Position numbers and translations under genes: made by a program
Origin: Kalmusia sp. IMI 367209
Lineage: Eukaryota > Ascomycota > Dothideomycetes > Pleosporales > Didymosphaeriaceae
Direction: 5' to 3'
Length of the DNA: 64,000 nucleotides
Assembly: GCA_027946365.1 (NCBI GenBank)
Contig: JAPEUQ010000009.1
Span: forward strand, 1,550,001-1,614,000
Shown: positions 10,532-21,923 of the stretch, piece by piece
How positions within the stretch are numbered: position 1 is the first letter of the stretch
How the letters are laid out: each line of letters begins with the position of its first letter
The notes under the pieces: generated by a model
Told to the model about the DNA's origin: nothing
The model's database searches: none
The model's input: only the letters and a program-made list of their open reading frames with translations

Positions 10532-10934
10532 AGTTTTCATATGTGATCAGGTACCGCATCGTGAGGCGTTTAGGTTCTGCGACCAGTCACAATCAATGGG
10601 AGGGAGTTAGTCGACCAGCGGCAACCACAATGAATTAATCTACCAGGCCCAGAAGCCAGCTACCTAGCTCTCCACTGAACTTACATCTCTCGCACAACTG
10701 ATATTTCCGTTCAAAGGCGAAGACGCACAATACAGTCCGTGTATTAGCCCCCTTCGTTTCAGCCAAGCCAATGTATTGGTAGCTTTACCGCGCGCTCTCC
10801 AATAGCCCAATCCAACACACCTGCTTCGATTACAAACATATGAAAGATAAAAGAGGGGAATCACGAAATGTAGAATATCGGCTCATGCCGCGAGCTACCT
10901 CAAGCCAACTCCACCGACACCTTACATTCAAGGC
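10532..10934. other. Convergent intergenic, no gene seen
   Basis: Shared 3' flank of the plus-strand unknown gene and the minus-strand septin gene. No RNA gene or repeat recognised. Confidence 0.6.
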
Positions 10935-12333
10935 TTAACGACGGCCATGCGAGCGGTTGCCCATAGTGCTCTGGAGTGATTCGACCTCGGCCTCTAGGTT
11001 CTTGATCATGGCGTGGCTAGCCTCGAGGTCCTTGTTAAGACGGTCGCGCTCGGAAATGAGCTTCTGCTCCCATTGTCTGAATCGCTGCTCCTCGACCTTG
11101 ACCTGCTCGGTGAAGCGCTTGCGGAGCGCTTCCTCCTCCTCCTTAAACTTGGGGTTGTCGAGCTTTCGCGGACGGGCCTCGCCAAATTTGCGCGTCTCCA
11201 TCTGCTGCGCGCGGTAAGCCTCGTAGTGGTTCTCTTCGGTTGTGTGGATGAGGTCGAGCATGTGGGTTCTGATGAGGATAGCGCGGAGCTTCTTGAAATC
11301 GCAGTGTTCCTCATTCTCAACCTCAGCGACGCCCCAGGCATACTGTCGGCCCTTGACGGTGCGGCCGTCGTTGGTCTGGACATCCTTTTCGGAACCAATG
11401 ACGGAGAACGGCATGGCGTTGATCAAGCCCTGAGCGTGTGCGAGAGCGGCCTGATCGTCATCCTCGAGCTGGGGTTGGTAGAACTTGATGCCTTGGGCCT
11501 CAAGGACAGCGCGAACCTACTACAATTAGCTCATGCACAAGCCTATATAGCATTCAACGTACCCTAGATTTGAACTTGGCTAAATCAGATGGGCTCAGGG
11601 TATCCGCCTTGGCAACCACAGGAATAAGATTGACACGTGTGCAGAGCTTCTTCATCACCTCGATGTCGAGGGGCTTGAGAGTATGGCCGGTAGGACGAAT
11701 GAAGTACAGGCAGGCGTGCACGCGAAGATCGATCTTATCGCTGCGCTTCGGCTGCTGCTCCTGCAACATGAAAGACTCGTGCTGGTCGTCGAGGAATTCG
11801 ATGATGGGCTGCCACGAGTCGCGGTTGTTGACGTAGTCGCCGAATCCAGGTGTATCGATGACGGTCAAACGTACTGTCTTCGTTAGTAAACAGCGATCAC
11901 ATCCAGGCATCGCAGCATGTACCTTTGAAGAACTTTTCCTCAAGCTCTGCCTTTGTGATCTCAATCTCGACCGTCTTGTCCATCTGCTTCATGTGTCGGC
12001 GCTTGTGGTCGGCATAGTTTTTGATAGTTGTGGAGAACAAGGTGTTGATGAAGGTGGTCTTTCCGAGCCCCGACTCGCCAGCGACCTACGCCTGTCAGAA
12101 AATGGAATTTGTGCCTATGCCGTAGCTCTGCTCGTACCATGATCGTGAAGTTGGCACCGCGCTTAGCGACAATTTTGTGCCTGTCTCATGTTAGGCTCGA
12201 AGGGGGCGGTCTTTTTGTTGACGGCATACCTCTGGTTGGGCAACTACACAGCATATTAGTATGAGGCGCGTAGAGCTGAAGCAGAGTGTATACGTACGTT
12301 GGCAATGCCAATTGGGGAGGCAGAATCGGCCAT
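10935..12333 (-). CDS. cdc12: Septin, Cdc12/AspC type
   Basis: Six exons (12333-12298, 12243-12230, 12180-12138, 12085-11923, 11873-11563, 11516-10935) join in phase to 382 aa. The polybasic PIGIANLPNQRHKIVAKRG segment precedes a septin GTPase domain: P-loop GESGLGKT (34-41), switch DTPGFGD (92-98) and AKAD (173-176). A septin unique element and a C-terminal coiled coil (about 290-375, with KFKEEEEALRKRFTEQ and RDRLNKDLEASHAMI) follow, ending in SHGRR. The ANLPNQRHKIV start and the RPRKLDNPKFKEEEE region match the Cdc12 (AspC) group better than Cdc3, Cdc10 or Cdc11. The product assembles into hetero-oligomeric filaments at septa and polarity sites. The 14-nt second exon is short but is needed for LPNQ-RHK and keeps phase. 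It is divergent from PWP2. Confidence 0.93.
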
Positions 12334-12768
12334 GGTATCGTCGTGCGTGCGTGTGCTGTGTTGAGTGCGTGTCTGGTGCGTCGTGTTAGCGGAGGCGGCG
12401 CCAGCGACAGATGCATTGAGGGCATTTACCGTGTAGAGTGCACGTAGGGTAGCGTACGCGGTCGACTACGGGCACGAGATGGTATAGTAGTTGGAGAGAT
12501 GCGAAGAGCGGTGCAGTGTGTTCACTGTGTCTGCTGCCCAGGTGCACAGGTGGTTAATTTGGCGCAGCCGTCCCCTTTCCTGCAGAACCTCGTTCGGCAA
12601 GCGCTGGTCCCGAACAGGGAAGGCGCAAATGGTGGGCTCGCCGGGGGTCTCACTAGCCTCGCAGGTCGAGGTTCCTGGGTCTTATCGATAAGCTTGGAAC
12701 TTTTTTGACTGCGCGCCCGCCAATGCAATGCAAATGCGCTCACTCTCACCGCGTCCCTCTCCCACACC
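12334..12768. promoter_or_regulatory. Divergent promoter, septin / PWP2
   Basis: This 435-nt interval separates two divergent housekeeping genes. A CCAAT box (12720-12724, plus strand) lies 45 nt before the PWP2 start. No other element is strong enough to name. Confidence 0.4.
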
Positions 12769-15700
12769 ATGCGCACCGACTTCAGTTTCTCTAATTTGTT
12801 GGGAACCGTCTATAGCCGTGGGAACCTACTCTTCACTCCAGACGGGACCTCGCTGCTGTCCCCCGTTGGGAACCGCGTTACTTGCTTCGACCTCGTCAAG
12901 TAACTAGAGCCTCCCCAAAGAGAGGAATTAGACAGCTAATCGAACGCCAGTTCAAAATCGCACACCTTCCCATTCGCCCATCGAAAAAATATCTCCCGAT
13001 TAGCACTCAATCCAAAAGGCAATCTCTTGCTCACGGTAGACCTTGACGGCCACGCCATCCTTACGAATGTGCCACGTCGGATCGTCTTATACCATTTCAA
13101 TCTTCGCGGCGAGGTGAATGCACTGACCTTCGCTCCTGATGGAAGGCACTTTGCCGTCGGCATTGGCAGGGCCATCGAAGTATGGCGAACACCAACGACG
13201 CCAGATGTTACCGATGGCGACCTGGAATTCGCACCTTTCGTGAGGCACCGACTATATACCGGACACTGGGACACGGTTCAAACAATCACATGGTCGCGAG
13301 ACTCTAGATTCTTCATCAGCGCCGCCAAAGATCTAACAACGCGGATATGGAGCATGGAAGCCGAGGAAGGCTTTATGCCCACGACATTATCAGGTCACAA
13401 GCAGGCGGTTGTGGGCGCATTCTGGTCATTAGACCAGGAGACAATTTATACTGTCAGCAAAGACGGCGCTTTGTTCGTGTGGAAGTATATGCTGCGCTTT
13501 GATGCCCCAGAAGACGCCGAAGAAACGGATGAGAACATGGCGTGGGGCATACATGAGAGGCATTTCTTCATGCAGAATAACGCTCATGTAACCTGCGCAA
13601 GCTTCCATCCGGAAACGAAGTTGTTGGTCACTGGATTCTCGCACGGTGTCTTCATGCTTCATGAGTTGCCTGAATTCAGCCAAATACAGAGTTTGAGGTA
13701 AGGGCGGCTGAATTGCTCATCTTACTTATGCTAACATGGGTTTAGCATCTCACAAAATGATATAGACTATGTCGCCATGAACAAGACAGGCGAATGGCTA
13801 GCATTCGGCGCGTCGAAACTAGGCCAACTATTGGTGTAAGTGCTTCTGCGATGCGAGCTGTTGAACGTGCAATATGCGAATCAATCAGCTTTCGCATCTC
13901 TCACAACTTAGCCAACCGCTTTTGTTCTCCGTTACCCAAGTCAACACCTTCAGGATTACTAACTGATAATTTTCAGTTGGGAATGGCAGTCCGAATCCTA
14001 TATTCTGAAGCAACAAGCTCACTCCGACATCATCAACACCGTGACTTATTCGCCTGATGGGACCTTGATCATCACCGGTGCGGATGACGGCAAAGTGAAG
14101 GTCTGGGATGTCAACTCGGGATTCTGCGTTGTTACCTTCACGGAGCACATAGCCGCAGTTACTGCGTGCGAATTCGCAAAGAGAGGGAATATCTTGTTCA
14201 CGGCCTCTCTTGATGGCTCCGTAAGAGCATTTGATTTGATTCGGTATCGTAACTTCAAGACTTGGACGTATGTAAGGCCCTAGTACTAGGTGGACGTGCT
14301 TCTTGGTCGCAGAAGAAAGAGTGTTCTCTTGCCCCCTTTTATATGGCTTACGCTGACTTTGTATTTGCTACCTAGGGCACCGTCAAAACTACAGTTCACT
14401 TCATTAGCGTCCGATTCAAGCGGCGAGTACGTAAAGCCCGGGCATAAAGTGGATATTCTGAGTTATGGAAAAGGGCTTCTTTTTCGCGTAATTGAGATAC
14501 CCATGGTCCCCATTTCCAATTCTAAGACTCATACTAACTTTATATTCACTTTTTAGAGTCATTTGTGCCGGTTCTCTAGACTCGTTCGATATCCATGTAT
14601 GGTCAGTGCAGACAGGGCAAATGCTGGATCGACTAGTAAGTTATTGGGGGTACAAGTTGTTAAGCCCCAAAACTTAGCCCACTACACGTCTTCCTTGCTC
14701 CCTACGTCATAGGCACTAACTTGTAACTCAAATTAGGCGGGTCATACAGGGCCTATCTCCTCTCTTGCGTTTTCACCAGATGGGAGCACGCTAGTCAGCG
14801 GTAGTTGGGACAAGACGGTGCGTCTCTGGAACATCTTCCAGCGAACGCAAACAAGTGAGCCTTGTAAGTAATGACCCAGGACGATCATGTACTTTTTCGT
14901 TAGTATTTTGTGTCGAGAATGGCAATACTCGAATCTTTCGGATATATTAGCTGTCTTAGACACCTATCATGAACTACACTAACTTGACTCTAGTACAGCT
15001 AATGGCCGATGTTACGTGTGTGGCTGTTGCGCCTGATTCAAAAACGATTTCTGTTACTACGTTAGATGGACAGCTGACATCGTGGTCCATTTCAGAGGCA
15101 TCTCAGAAGAATGGCGTGGATGCTCGCCGAGATGTTTCGGGTGGCCGCCGGCTGACTGATCGACGCACAGCCGCCAACGCAGCCAACACCAAGCACCTGA
15201 ATACATTAATGTACAGTGCTGACGGAACCTGCGTGCTTGCTGGAGGGAAGAGTAAACACATATGTTTATACGACGTTCAGTCTGGGGCCTTGTTGAAAAA
15301 GTTCACAGTGTCTGTGAACCTTTCACTCGATGGGACGCAAGATTTCCTCAATAGCAAGCTGCTCACAGAAGCCGGGCCCCGTGGCATGCTTGATGAAGAA
15401 GGCGAAGAATCGGACTTAGAAGATCGACGAGACCACAGCCTGCCCGGTGCTCAGCGTGGAGCAGGCGCAAGAAGAGCGCGAGCAGAAATCCGCGTGCCCA
15501 GTGTATCGTGTTCACCAACGGGACGCGCGTTCTGTGCTGCCACGGTAAGTAATTTTAATTTGTCACTATATGCAATGTTGATTTGAACATCGCATATTCT
15601 CATAATATACCCTGCAGTTTCCCCTTCCATTCCTGAATGGATTCGTTAGACCACTTACTGACTTTCACAACAACTTTTAGACAGAGGGGTTGATGATCTA

Positions 15701-16342
15701 CTCACTGGATACAACATTCAGTTTTGATCCATTTGACCTGGACATCGATGTCACCCCAGCCAGTATCCTCTCAACACTCTCCAACAGAGAATTCACGAAG
15801 GCCTTAGCCATGTCTTTCCGACTTAATGAACGCAACATTCTCAGGCGAGTGTTTGAAGCGATTCCGGCATCCGATATACCTCTTGTATCGAACGCACTGC
15901 CAGCCGTATACATTGGACGCCTCGTAAGTAACATTGCGGAACAAAATCGGTACCTCAGGAAGCATTATACTAACTTCTTCCCTACACATTACAGGTCCGC
16001 TTCGTTGCATTGCAGCTGGATGAATCGCCGCACCTAGAGTTCAACTTATTATGGGTGGAGGCACTTGTTAGCAAACACGGCCGTTGGATGAAAGCTAACA
16101 GGGCGATCATGGAAGCAGAGTTGAGAAGTGTAGAGAAAGCTGTTAGGAGGGTACAAGCAGAGTTGGCGCGATTAGCAGATGATAACATCTACCGCATCGA
16201 ATACTTACTAGCGCAGCCTGTCGAACGAAAAGAAGAGGGGTTACGACTGGATTTTAGCGTGAAAGAGGCACACAACGGTATAGACGAGGTCATGATGGAT
16301 GGTTCGGATGACGGCGACGGAGAGTGGCAGGGCTTTGAGTGA
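12769..16342 (+). CDS. PWP2: Periodic tryptophan protein 2, U3 snoRNP (UTP-B) WD40 protein
   Basis: Ten exons (12769-12899, 12951-13697, 13746-13835, 13977-14267, 14376-14426, 14557-14635, 14737-14863, 14994-15544, 15681-15923, 15995-16342) join in phase to 885 aa, close to the usual length of about 900. The N-terminus [19 protein letters not shown] and the [18 protein letters not shown] block are typical of PWP2/UTP1. Tandem WD40 repeats follow, with recognisable [29 protein letters not shown] and DKTVRLWN strand ends across about 40-560. A charged insert ([14 protein letters not shown]), the last propeller blade and a C-terminal helical UTP12-like domain (about 660-850) complete it. The protein is part of the UTP-B subcomplex of the small-subunit processome in the nucleolus and is needed for early 18S rRNA processing. 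All phases agree, so the call is firm. Confidence 0.95.
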
Positions 16343-17391
16343 AAAGGCGAAGCGTTACTTAGTGGAGCATGAGATCATCATCGACGAGACCTGGTAATGG
16401 AGGAGGCAAGGATGAGGAGCCTGTTCGCGATCCTAGTGGTCAGTTCGAGTAGCTGAGTAACCCTTCGCTGGGTTTTGACCTTACCACGATACCCAATCCA
16501 ACGTTTTACTACCGACCCTTTCTCCCGAGTTCGCATAACGATTCATGTCTTTCGGCTATCATGCGACTCTGATAGCATCTTTGACCCTTGCTTGTTGATG
16601 TTTCTCTTCTCGCACCCTGTGCACGTTTCCGCGGCAGTTATAGACGACATTTGTTCGGATGCATCGGATGAGAGCCGTTTGGGCTGCCTCTCAAGGCAAC
16701 TCATCTTCTCGAAGTGGCGCCTTTAAGCTTCAAGATGCAGATCATGCACTTCTTGTGTTATCCGGTCTCGCTTAGCTCCAAATCGGTGGCCGGCTGCGCT
16801 ACTGCGAAACGTGACACTAGCCCTTCGAAACCGTTTCTGCGGCACTACAGATGCCAAAATGAAGGCTACAGGCGAAAACTTCGACGCGTCAAACTGTCAA
16901 ATTGCGTATCGCGTGAGATTCGTCATTGTTACGGCTTGGCAAGGAGCCTCAAAGCATGAGGCTCGGCGGCACCTGCCACACGCCACAAAGCGACATAGCC
17001 GTCGAAACACCAGCATTGGTGGTTTATACCCGTGTTTATCACGCGACTCGCGATATCCGCTCTTACAGACCCCTACCGAGTTGAGGCAGGATGTGGGTTC
17101 GCAGGCGTCTACAACCACCTCACCATTAGGTAGCCCCATCGTGAAGTGGGCTGCAATGGATCCTGAGGTCCTCAGGAGCTGTATGCGCGGTTTAGCGCCC
17201 GATCACTGCGCGTTGGAATCATTAGGGAGGTTTGAGGCTCACAATATAAGCCTTTGGAGTACCACTATTTCAATATCATCTACTCGATCATTCACTTCTG
17301 GGATACTGGGGATCCGTTTTTTCTAAGTCCTTCCTTTAGTTGTCTATTCGATTCTATTCTCGCGCTGTGCGCTGTAACTATTTAACCCAAT
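16343..17391. other. Intergenic, promoter side of Egh16-like gene
   Basis: A 1.05-kb gap. A long open frame at 16811-17326 has no ATG start, no domain and a composition unlike its neighbours, so I treat it as chance. An ACGCGT-like core appears near 16884. No RNA gene recognised. Confidence 0.55.
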
Positions 17392-18906
17392 ATGCGTTGT
17401 CAGACCTCTATCCTAGCGCTAGCCGCTCTTCTTTCCTCTGTCCAGTCTCATGGGATTGTCACAAAGGTTGTTGGTGAATCCGGAGAGAGCCAAGGATTCA
17501 AAGGTAAAAACGTCTGAAGCCGAAGACTATCGTGTGTCATAGGAGAACTCGGCCCAGCTCTGTAGTTACTAAGGCTAACAAAACATCAGCCGATGCGTCG
17601 CTCGCTCGCAATTGCACGAACATCAGCCCATGCCAACAAGGTAAAGCTACCCAGATGTTGGGAACTGCATCGTATACCCTGGGGTAACTCAGTACACAAT
17701 GTGTCTCCATTCTTCTGATCTCGTCCCTTGTCTACTCGACCACATCAGCTGACCATGTATCAACAGATTCTACTATAATTCGGGACAGCGAGATAACTCA
17801 GAACATTGTGAATTCTTGCGGCCGGACAGAAATCGATGGCAACATCGATGTTGGCGGCGAGACGGAGAAGGAACTTGCTGCGAACCGAGTGACGACTGTA
17901 CAAAAGGGCTCTGTTTTGGCTGTCACTATCCACCAGGTAAACGCCGATGGTGCAGGTCCGTACGAATGCGATCTCGACCAGACCAGTAAGTCGTCTCCAC
18001 AAGGACTCCCGTACAGCCATTGCGCATACAGCGTAACCTGGTGCAACTCCGCCTACAACGAGCCTTCTGCCCTTGTCCCTCATAACTTGTCCATACAGAA
18101 CACTAACATTGCTCCACAGGTAACGCAGCCACCAACTTTGTAAAGTTAGACGTCTCCAACAATGTCCCTGGCCAGAACGGCCTTTCACAAGCTGAAGCCC
18201 AAGACTTCACCATCAACGTGCAGATGCCGGCTGACTTCAACTGCATCGGTGCCTCGACTGGCGACATCTGTACCGTACGGTGCCGCAACAACGCCGTCGC
18301 CGGCCCCTTTGGTGGCTGCTTCGCCGTCCAACAGACCGATGGAACGGGCCGTACCAACACCTCCGCTGCTGGTAAGTCATTATTGTCTTCGGCCCCCGTT
18401 GCATCCCGACACGAGCCCAATGACTCACTTCCTCCCCCAGCCGTCGACACCGCGCAGACTCTAGCCGGTATCAATGCCCAGGTAGCTCAGAACAAGAAAG
18501 ACTTGCCGGCAGCTATTGCTGCAAATCAGGCTGCTGGCGCAGTGGACGGTAATGCAGGCGCTAGCGCCATTTCTGGTGCGTTGTCTTTTTGCGATTCCCT
18601 GTTTTGTTGGTTCTGAGATGGAGGCTAACTTTGAATGTAGCCTTACTCCCTGCTGCAACTGGCAATGCGAATACTGGGAACACTGGCAACGCGAACACTG
18701 GAAATAACGCGAACAATGGTAACGCAGCGACGGGCAACAGAGGCAATGGCAACGCGGCCACAGGCAACACTGGTAACGCCGCGACTGGCAACACTGGTAA
18801 CGCAAACACGGGCAACACCAGTAACGGCAGGGGTAACGGCCGAGGCGGACGTAACAGGAACAACAACAACCGCCGCAGCAAGTTCCTCACTCACTTCATG
18901 GCCTGA
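17392..18906 (+). CDS. Egh16-like (Gas1/Mas-type) secreted protein with Asn/Gly repeat tail
   Basis: Six exons (17392-17503, 17590-17640, 17767-17985, 18120-18371, 18441-18575, 18641-18906) join in phase to 344 aa. The signal peptide (1-19) ends at VQS, leaving His20 (HGIVTKVVGE) as the mature N-terminus. The core (about 50-250), with NIVNSCGRTEIDGNIDVG, GSVLAVTIHQVNADGAGPY, NVPGQNGLSQAEAQDF and CTVRCRNNAVAGPFGGCF, matches the Egh16-like virulence-factor family known from Blumeria and as Gas1/Gas2 in Magnaporthe. Some members are appressorium-specific and secreted. Exon 6 encodes a low-complexity tail of NTGNAN, NAATGN and NTGNTG units (about 260-325) and a basic end (RGGRNRNNNNRRSKF). The tail is absent or shorter in most family members I know. 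The His at position 1 recalls copper-binding enzymes, but no other ligand is assigned. Confidence 0.87.
18650..18840 (+). repeat. In-frame Asn/Gly/Thr/Ala tandem repeat
   Basis: Imperfect 9- to 15-bp units reading AACACTGGCAACGCG and variants encode NTGNA/NAATGN repeats at the C-terminus of the Egh16-like protein. Unit length and order vary, as expected for slippage-prone coding repeats. Confidence 0.75.
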
Positions 18907-19827
18907 GCTTCACCTCGACATATATCCCCAGACAAATGTCAGTGAAGACGCGAAGTTGTTCAACGTAGCTGTGCTACCGCGACGAATGTAGTCGAGAGAG
19001 AAGGTCTAGGTCAGTTTAGACAGGTTGGCCCAGGCGTGTGCATAGGATAGAAGCTGGGACGCATTTTGGCTTATTTGTATTGTATATACCACCATTTATT
19101 TCCCCTGTTATGCAAAATTGTAAGGAGACATACCGGTGACGTGCAAGTTCATGGTCCGACCATAAACATGATAAGGGTGAGTGGGTAGGTACGTGACTGA
19201 TGGCGGCTTTAGTAATGAGGGAATATCGGTGATGTTGAGGAAGATGGAGCGTGGGAACCTAAAACTCAGGATGATCTTGGATGTAGTTTCATGCCATGAA
19301 AATCTGATGATCATGTATTCATTGCGTGGCATGGAGCAAGGCACTGCATGGGCCCATACAATCTACAGTCAGTTCGTCCCGAGGTTGCTGTTCAACCAAC
19401 AAATAATTGTGGATCTCAACAATATTAACGAATCAGGGCAGCTCAACCCCCATGATATAGGAGCCTAGCACTTCCATTAAGAGAACAAAAGTTGGAGGTC
19501 TGTTCCACCTTTGAATTATGTAACCTGGCGGCACTTAGCGCATAACGCGTCCTCGAACATAGTCCCTAATACTGTACAAGCTAGTATTGGACACTTGTCA
19601 CAGACTTTGTATAGGAAGGGTCGAGTAGGAAAGTCAACTTTCGATTATTAAGAATGATCCAAATTTGTGAGAGCATACGCGTGTCATTTGAGGTTACTGA
19701 AACTATGATACAGCGGTGAAAAACATTGAAAGTTATTCTGCTCCACCAAAAGGACGGATAATGACAGCTTGCCTTTACGATCTATGCGGACCAAAAACTT
19801 TTCTACAAAGGTACGATGGCATAGCCT
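18907..19827. other. Intergenic, no gene seen
   Basis: AT-richer convergent gap between the Egh16-like gene and a minus-strand secreted-protein gene. A 95-codon open frame at 19181-19468 has no recognisable feature and is probably chance. Confidence 0.55.
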
Positions 19828-20343
19828 TCAATAACGGTCTTTGATCTTCGTCAGCTTTCCAGCTACCATCAATGTCTCGGATTCACTTACATCAGTTGGC
19901 GCAGAATAGCACGTCCCGTCCCTCTTCACTTCACCAACCTGATTGGTACACGCCAAGTCCGAATACAAGAGCACCTTGTGCCCTGTCGCAGCCATGTTCA
20001 CCATCTTGACGTTGTGGAAGCCGCCCTCTGCACCGCCCGTGCAAGGGAACTGCTGGTCGTCGTGTCCAGAAAACATGCTGTCGTAGTCACCGTCACAACC
20101 TGAGGTGTAGAGCTCTAGTGTCCTGTATCGGAATGTCAGTCAGGAAGGAACAGAAGTGAAATAACGGAGGGGATGGGAAGCTGATGTTGACAGAAGAATT
20201 GTGAATACGAACCAGTTATTCCACTCTTCCTGGCGCTTCTCAGTTATGTTGCTCGGTACATCAGTCAATATTTCAGTGGCTGGGAGGGCAGAAGTGAGGG
20301 TGGTTGCCGCAACGATTGCGAGAATTGAGATTTTGGCAAACAT
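19828..20343 (-). CDS. Small secreted protein, 141 aa
   Basis: Two exons (20343-20213, 20122-19828) join in phase to 141 aa. Residues 1-19 (MFAKISILAIVAATTLTSA) form a signal peptide, followed by a short stretch ending in a KR dibasic site (about 36) that could be a Kex2-type processing site. The mature part has four cysteines (in SGCDGDYD, FPCTGG, LACTNQ, GTCYSAP), enough for two disulphides, and is rich in Gly, Asp and Lys. The donor is GTTCGT; the alternative GTATTC three bases on would break the frame. No family is recognised. Size, secretion and cysteine pattern are those of an effector-like or cell-surface protein, which is inference only. Confidence 0.75.
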
Positions 20344-21923
20344 AGTGGCGTTCTTGAAAAATATCTTTTGATCAGAGGGCAGTGAATGAGAGCTTGTGAA
20401 GTAGGTTCTTATTTGTTGCGAATTGTTGTTGAGATAAATATGAAATTTAAGGAACGGAATGGTAGTTTTATACTGTATCGTACTACTTAGACTCATCCGT
20501 TGGGGAAGAAATGGAGGTCTACGTCACTCAAACTATGGTGATCATCAGTGTGTAAGATTCACTCCACGTAAGTCTTGGAGATACGCCTCATCCTCAGTGC
20601 CAAGTCCAGTGCATTGTTTGTTTCAAATTCTCTTTGTCGATCGTTGATTGTAGATCAGTTTCTAACTCTTGCACTGCCCTCAGGTGCTGTGAGACCCCGT
20701 GTGCGCTCCACATGTGTAGATGATCACCTCCGTCCCTGAGATATACTCCACGTAATACTAACAATCTCGAAAATACCTGTTATTGCTTAACATAGTGTGT
20801 TATCCTGAGAGATATGATTTATCTTTTGATTGTGGACAGGATCTAGAGACAGAGCACACATGATCGTGGTAGAGACTATCACGGTGGTCACGGACATCAA
20901 AATGCTGTTGTTCAACATTAGGACTGCATGGTAAGGGTAGTTAGGAATGGGTCATGACATCTTACTCAGGGCTATAGTTATTTCTGGCTCGGACACATGA
21001 GTTTGCACATGGTAATCCATTTTCCCATAGTCGAAAACGTGGGTTCTATGCACTCGGATTTAACAAATTGAGGACACAAACCGTCGATCCTGATCAGATT
21101 ATGATGAAGACTCGCAGCAATTGGCTGAATGTATAATGCGCCCAAGAGATACTAGACCGAATCAAAGATGAACAAACCCACATAATTGCTGATTAGCGAA
21201 ATGTGCCTTGCGATATATGCAGGAAAGGGAATGATATACGATTTTCTAGAAAGTCGGGCGTTTGCTTATAGGCTAGGAGTAATTTTTGGGGCTGAATCGG
21301 CAATACGAAACCCGTTCACAGCCTTAAATGACAAAGGGTTTGCCTATTTTTCTCGTGCCTGAGCGGGTGATCGACAAGCCCCCATAAGGCGTCCAATCAC
21401 TCCGCGACCAAGACCAGTCGCGCATAATAGTATCGTGCGAGTAGGCACGCTTCGCAAAATTATATCGATCGATCGACTTTTGGACCCGCGCCGTGTTGGC
21501 TGTGTTGAATGAACTAAGGCCATATGATCACGACCTCTTTGCCCATGATTCAAGCTTGGCGGTATATCTTACCCAGATAGTAAGTGAAACATAGTGTAGG
21601 CTCTGAGATCAAGGCTGGATAGGGTGCTGAGCGGAATGTTCCTACAACATAGCCGTGTTTCAAGAGCGAAGGATGCCATCGAGATCATTGATCTGCTAAC
21701 AACAAGAGAGGCATTTTCTAAAACAGTATTATGACATCACTCAGACATTATTTCTCGATTGCTAGGATGGATACATGACCGATAAAGCGTCTATCGCGAT
21801 GAGCTACTCGATATATAAAGCGGATCGCGGTTCACTCATTCTGGATATCACACTCATCAGTCCCATCCCAAACTTCCATCCAAACACCATACACCTCAAA
21901 TTCACATTAAAAATCAATTCAAT
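20344..21923. other. AT-rich intergenic region, no gene seen
   Basis: A 1.6-kb divergent gap between two secreted-protein genes, clearly poorer in G+C than the flanks. Open frames are all under 80 codons. A TATATAAA sequence at about 21811-21818 lies about 110 nt before the next start and is a likely TATA box. No transposon end or tRNA recognised. Confidence 0.5.

Noticed and set aside
16811..17326. 171-codon plus-strand frame before the Egh16-like gene
   Set aside because: No ATG start, no domain, mixed composition and position in the promoter region; treated as chance.
19181..19468. 95-codon frame in the AT-rich gap
   Set aside because: No start context, domain or splice extension; length compatible with chance.
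20344..21923. Search for transposon ends, LTRs or tRNA in the AT-rich gap
   Set aside because: No terminal repeats, tRNA-like cloverleaf or reverse transcriptase motifs were found by eye.
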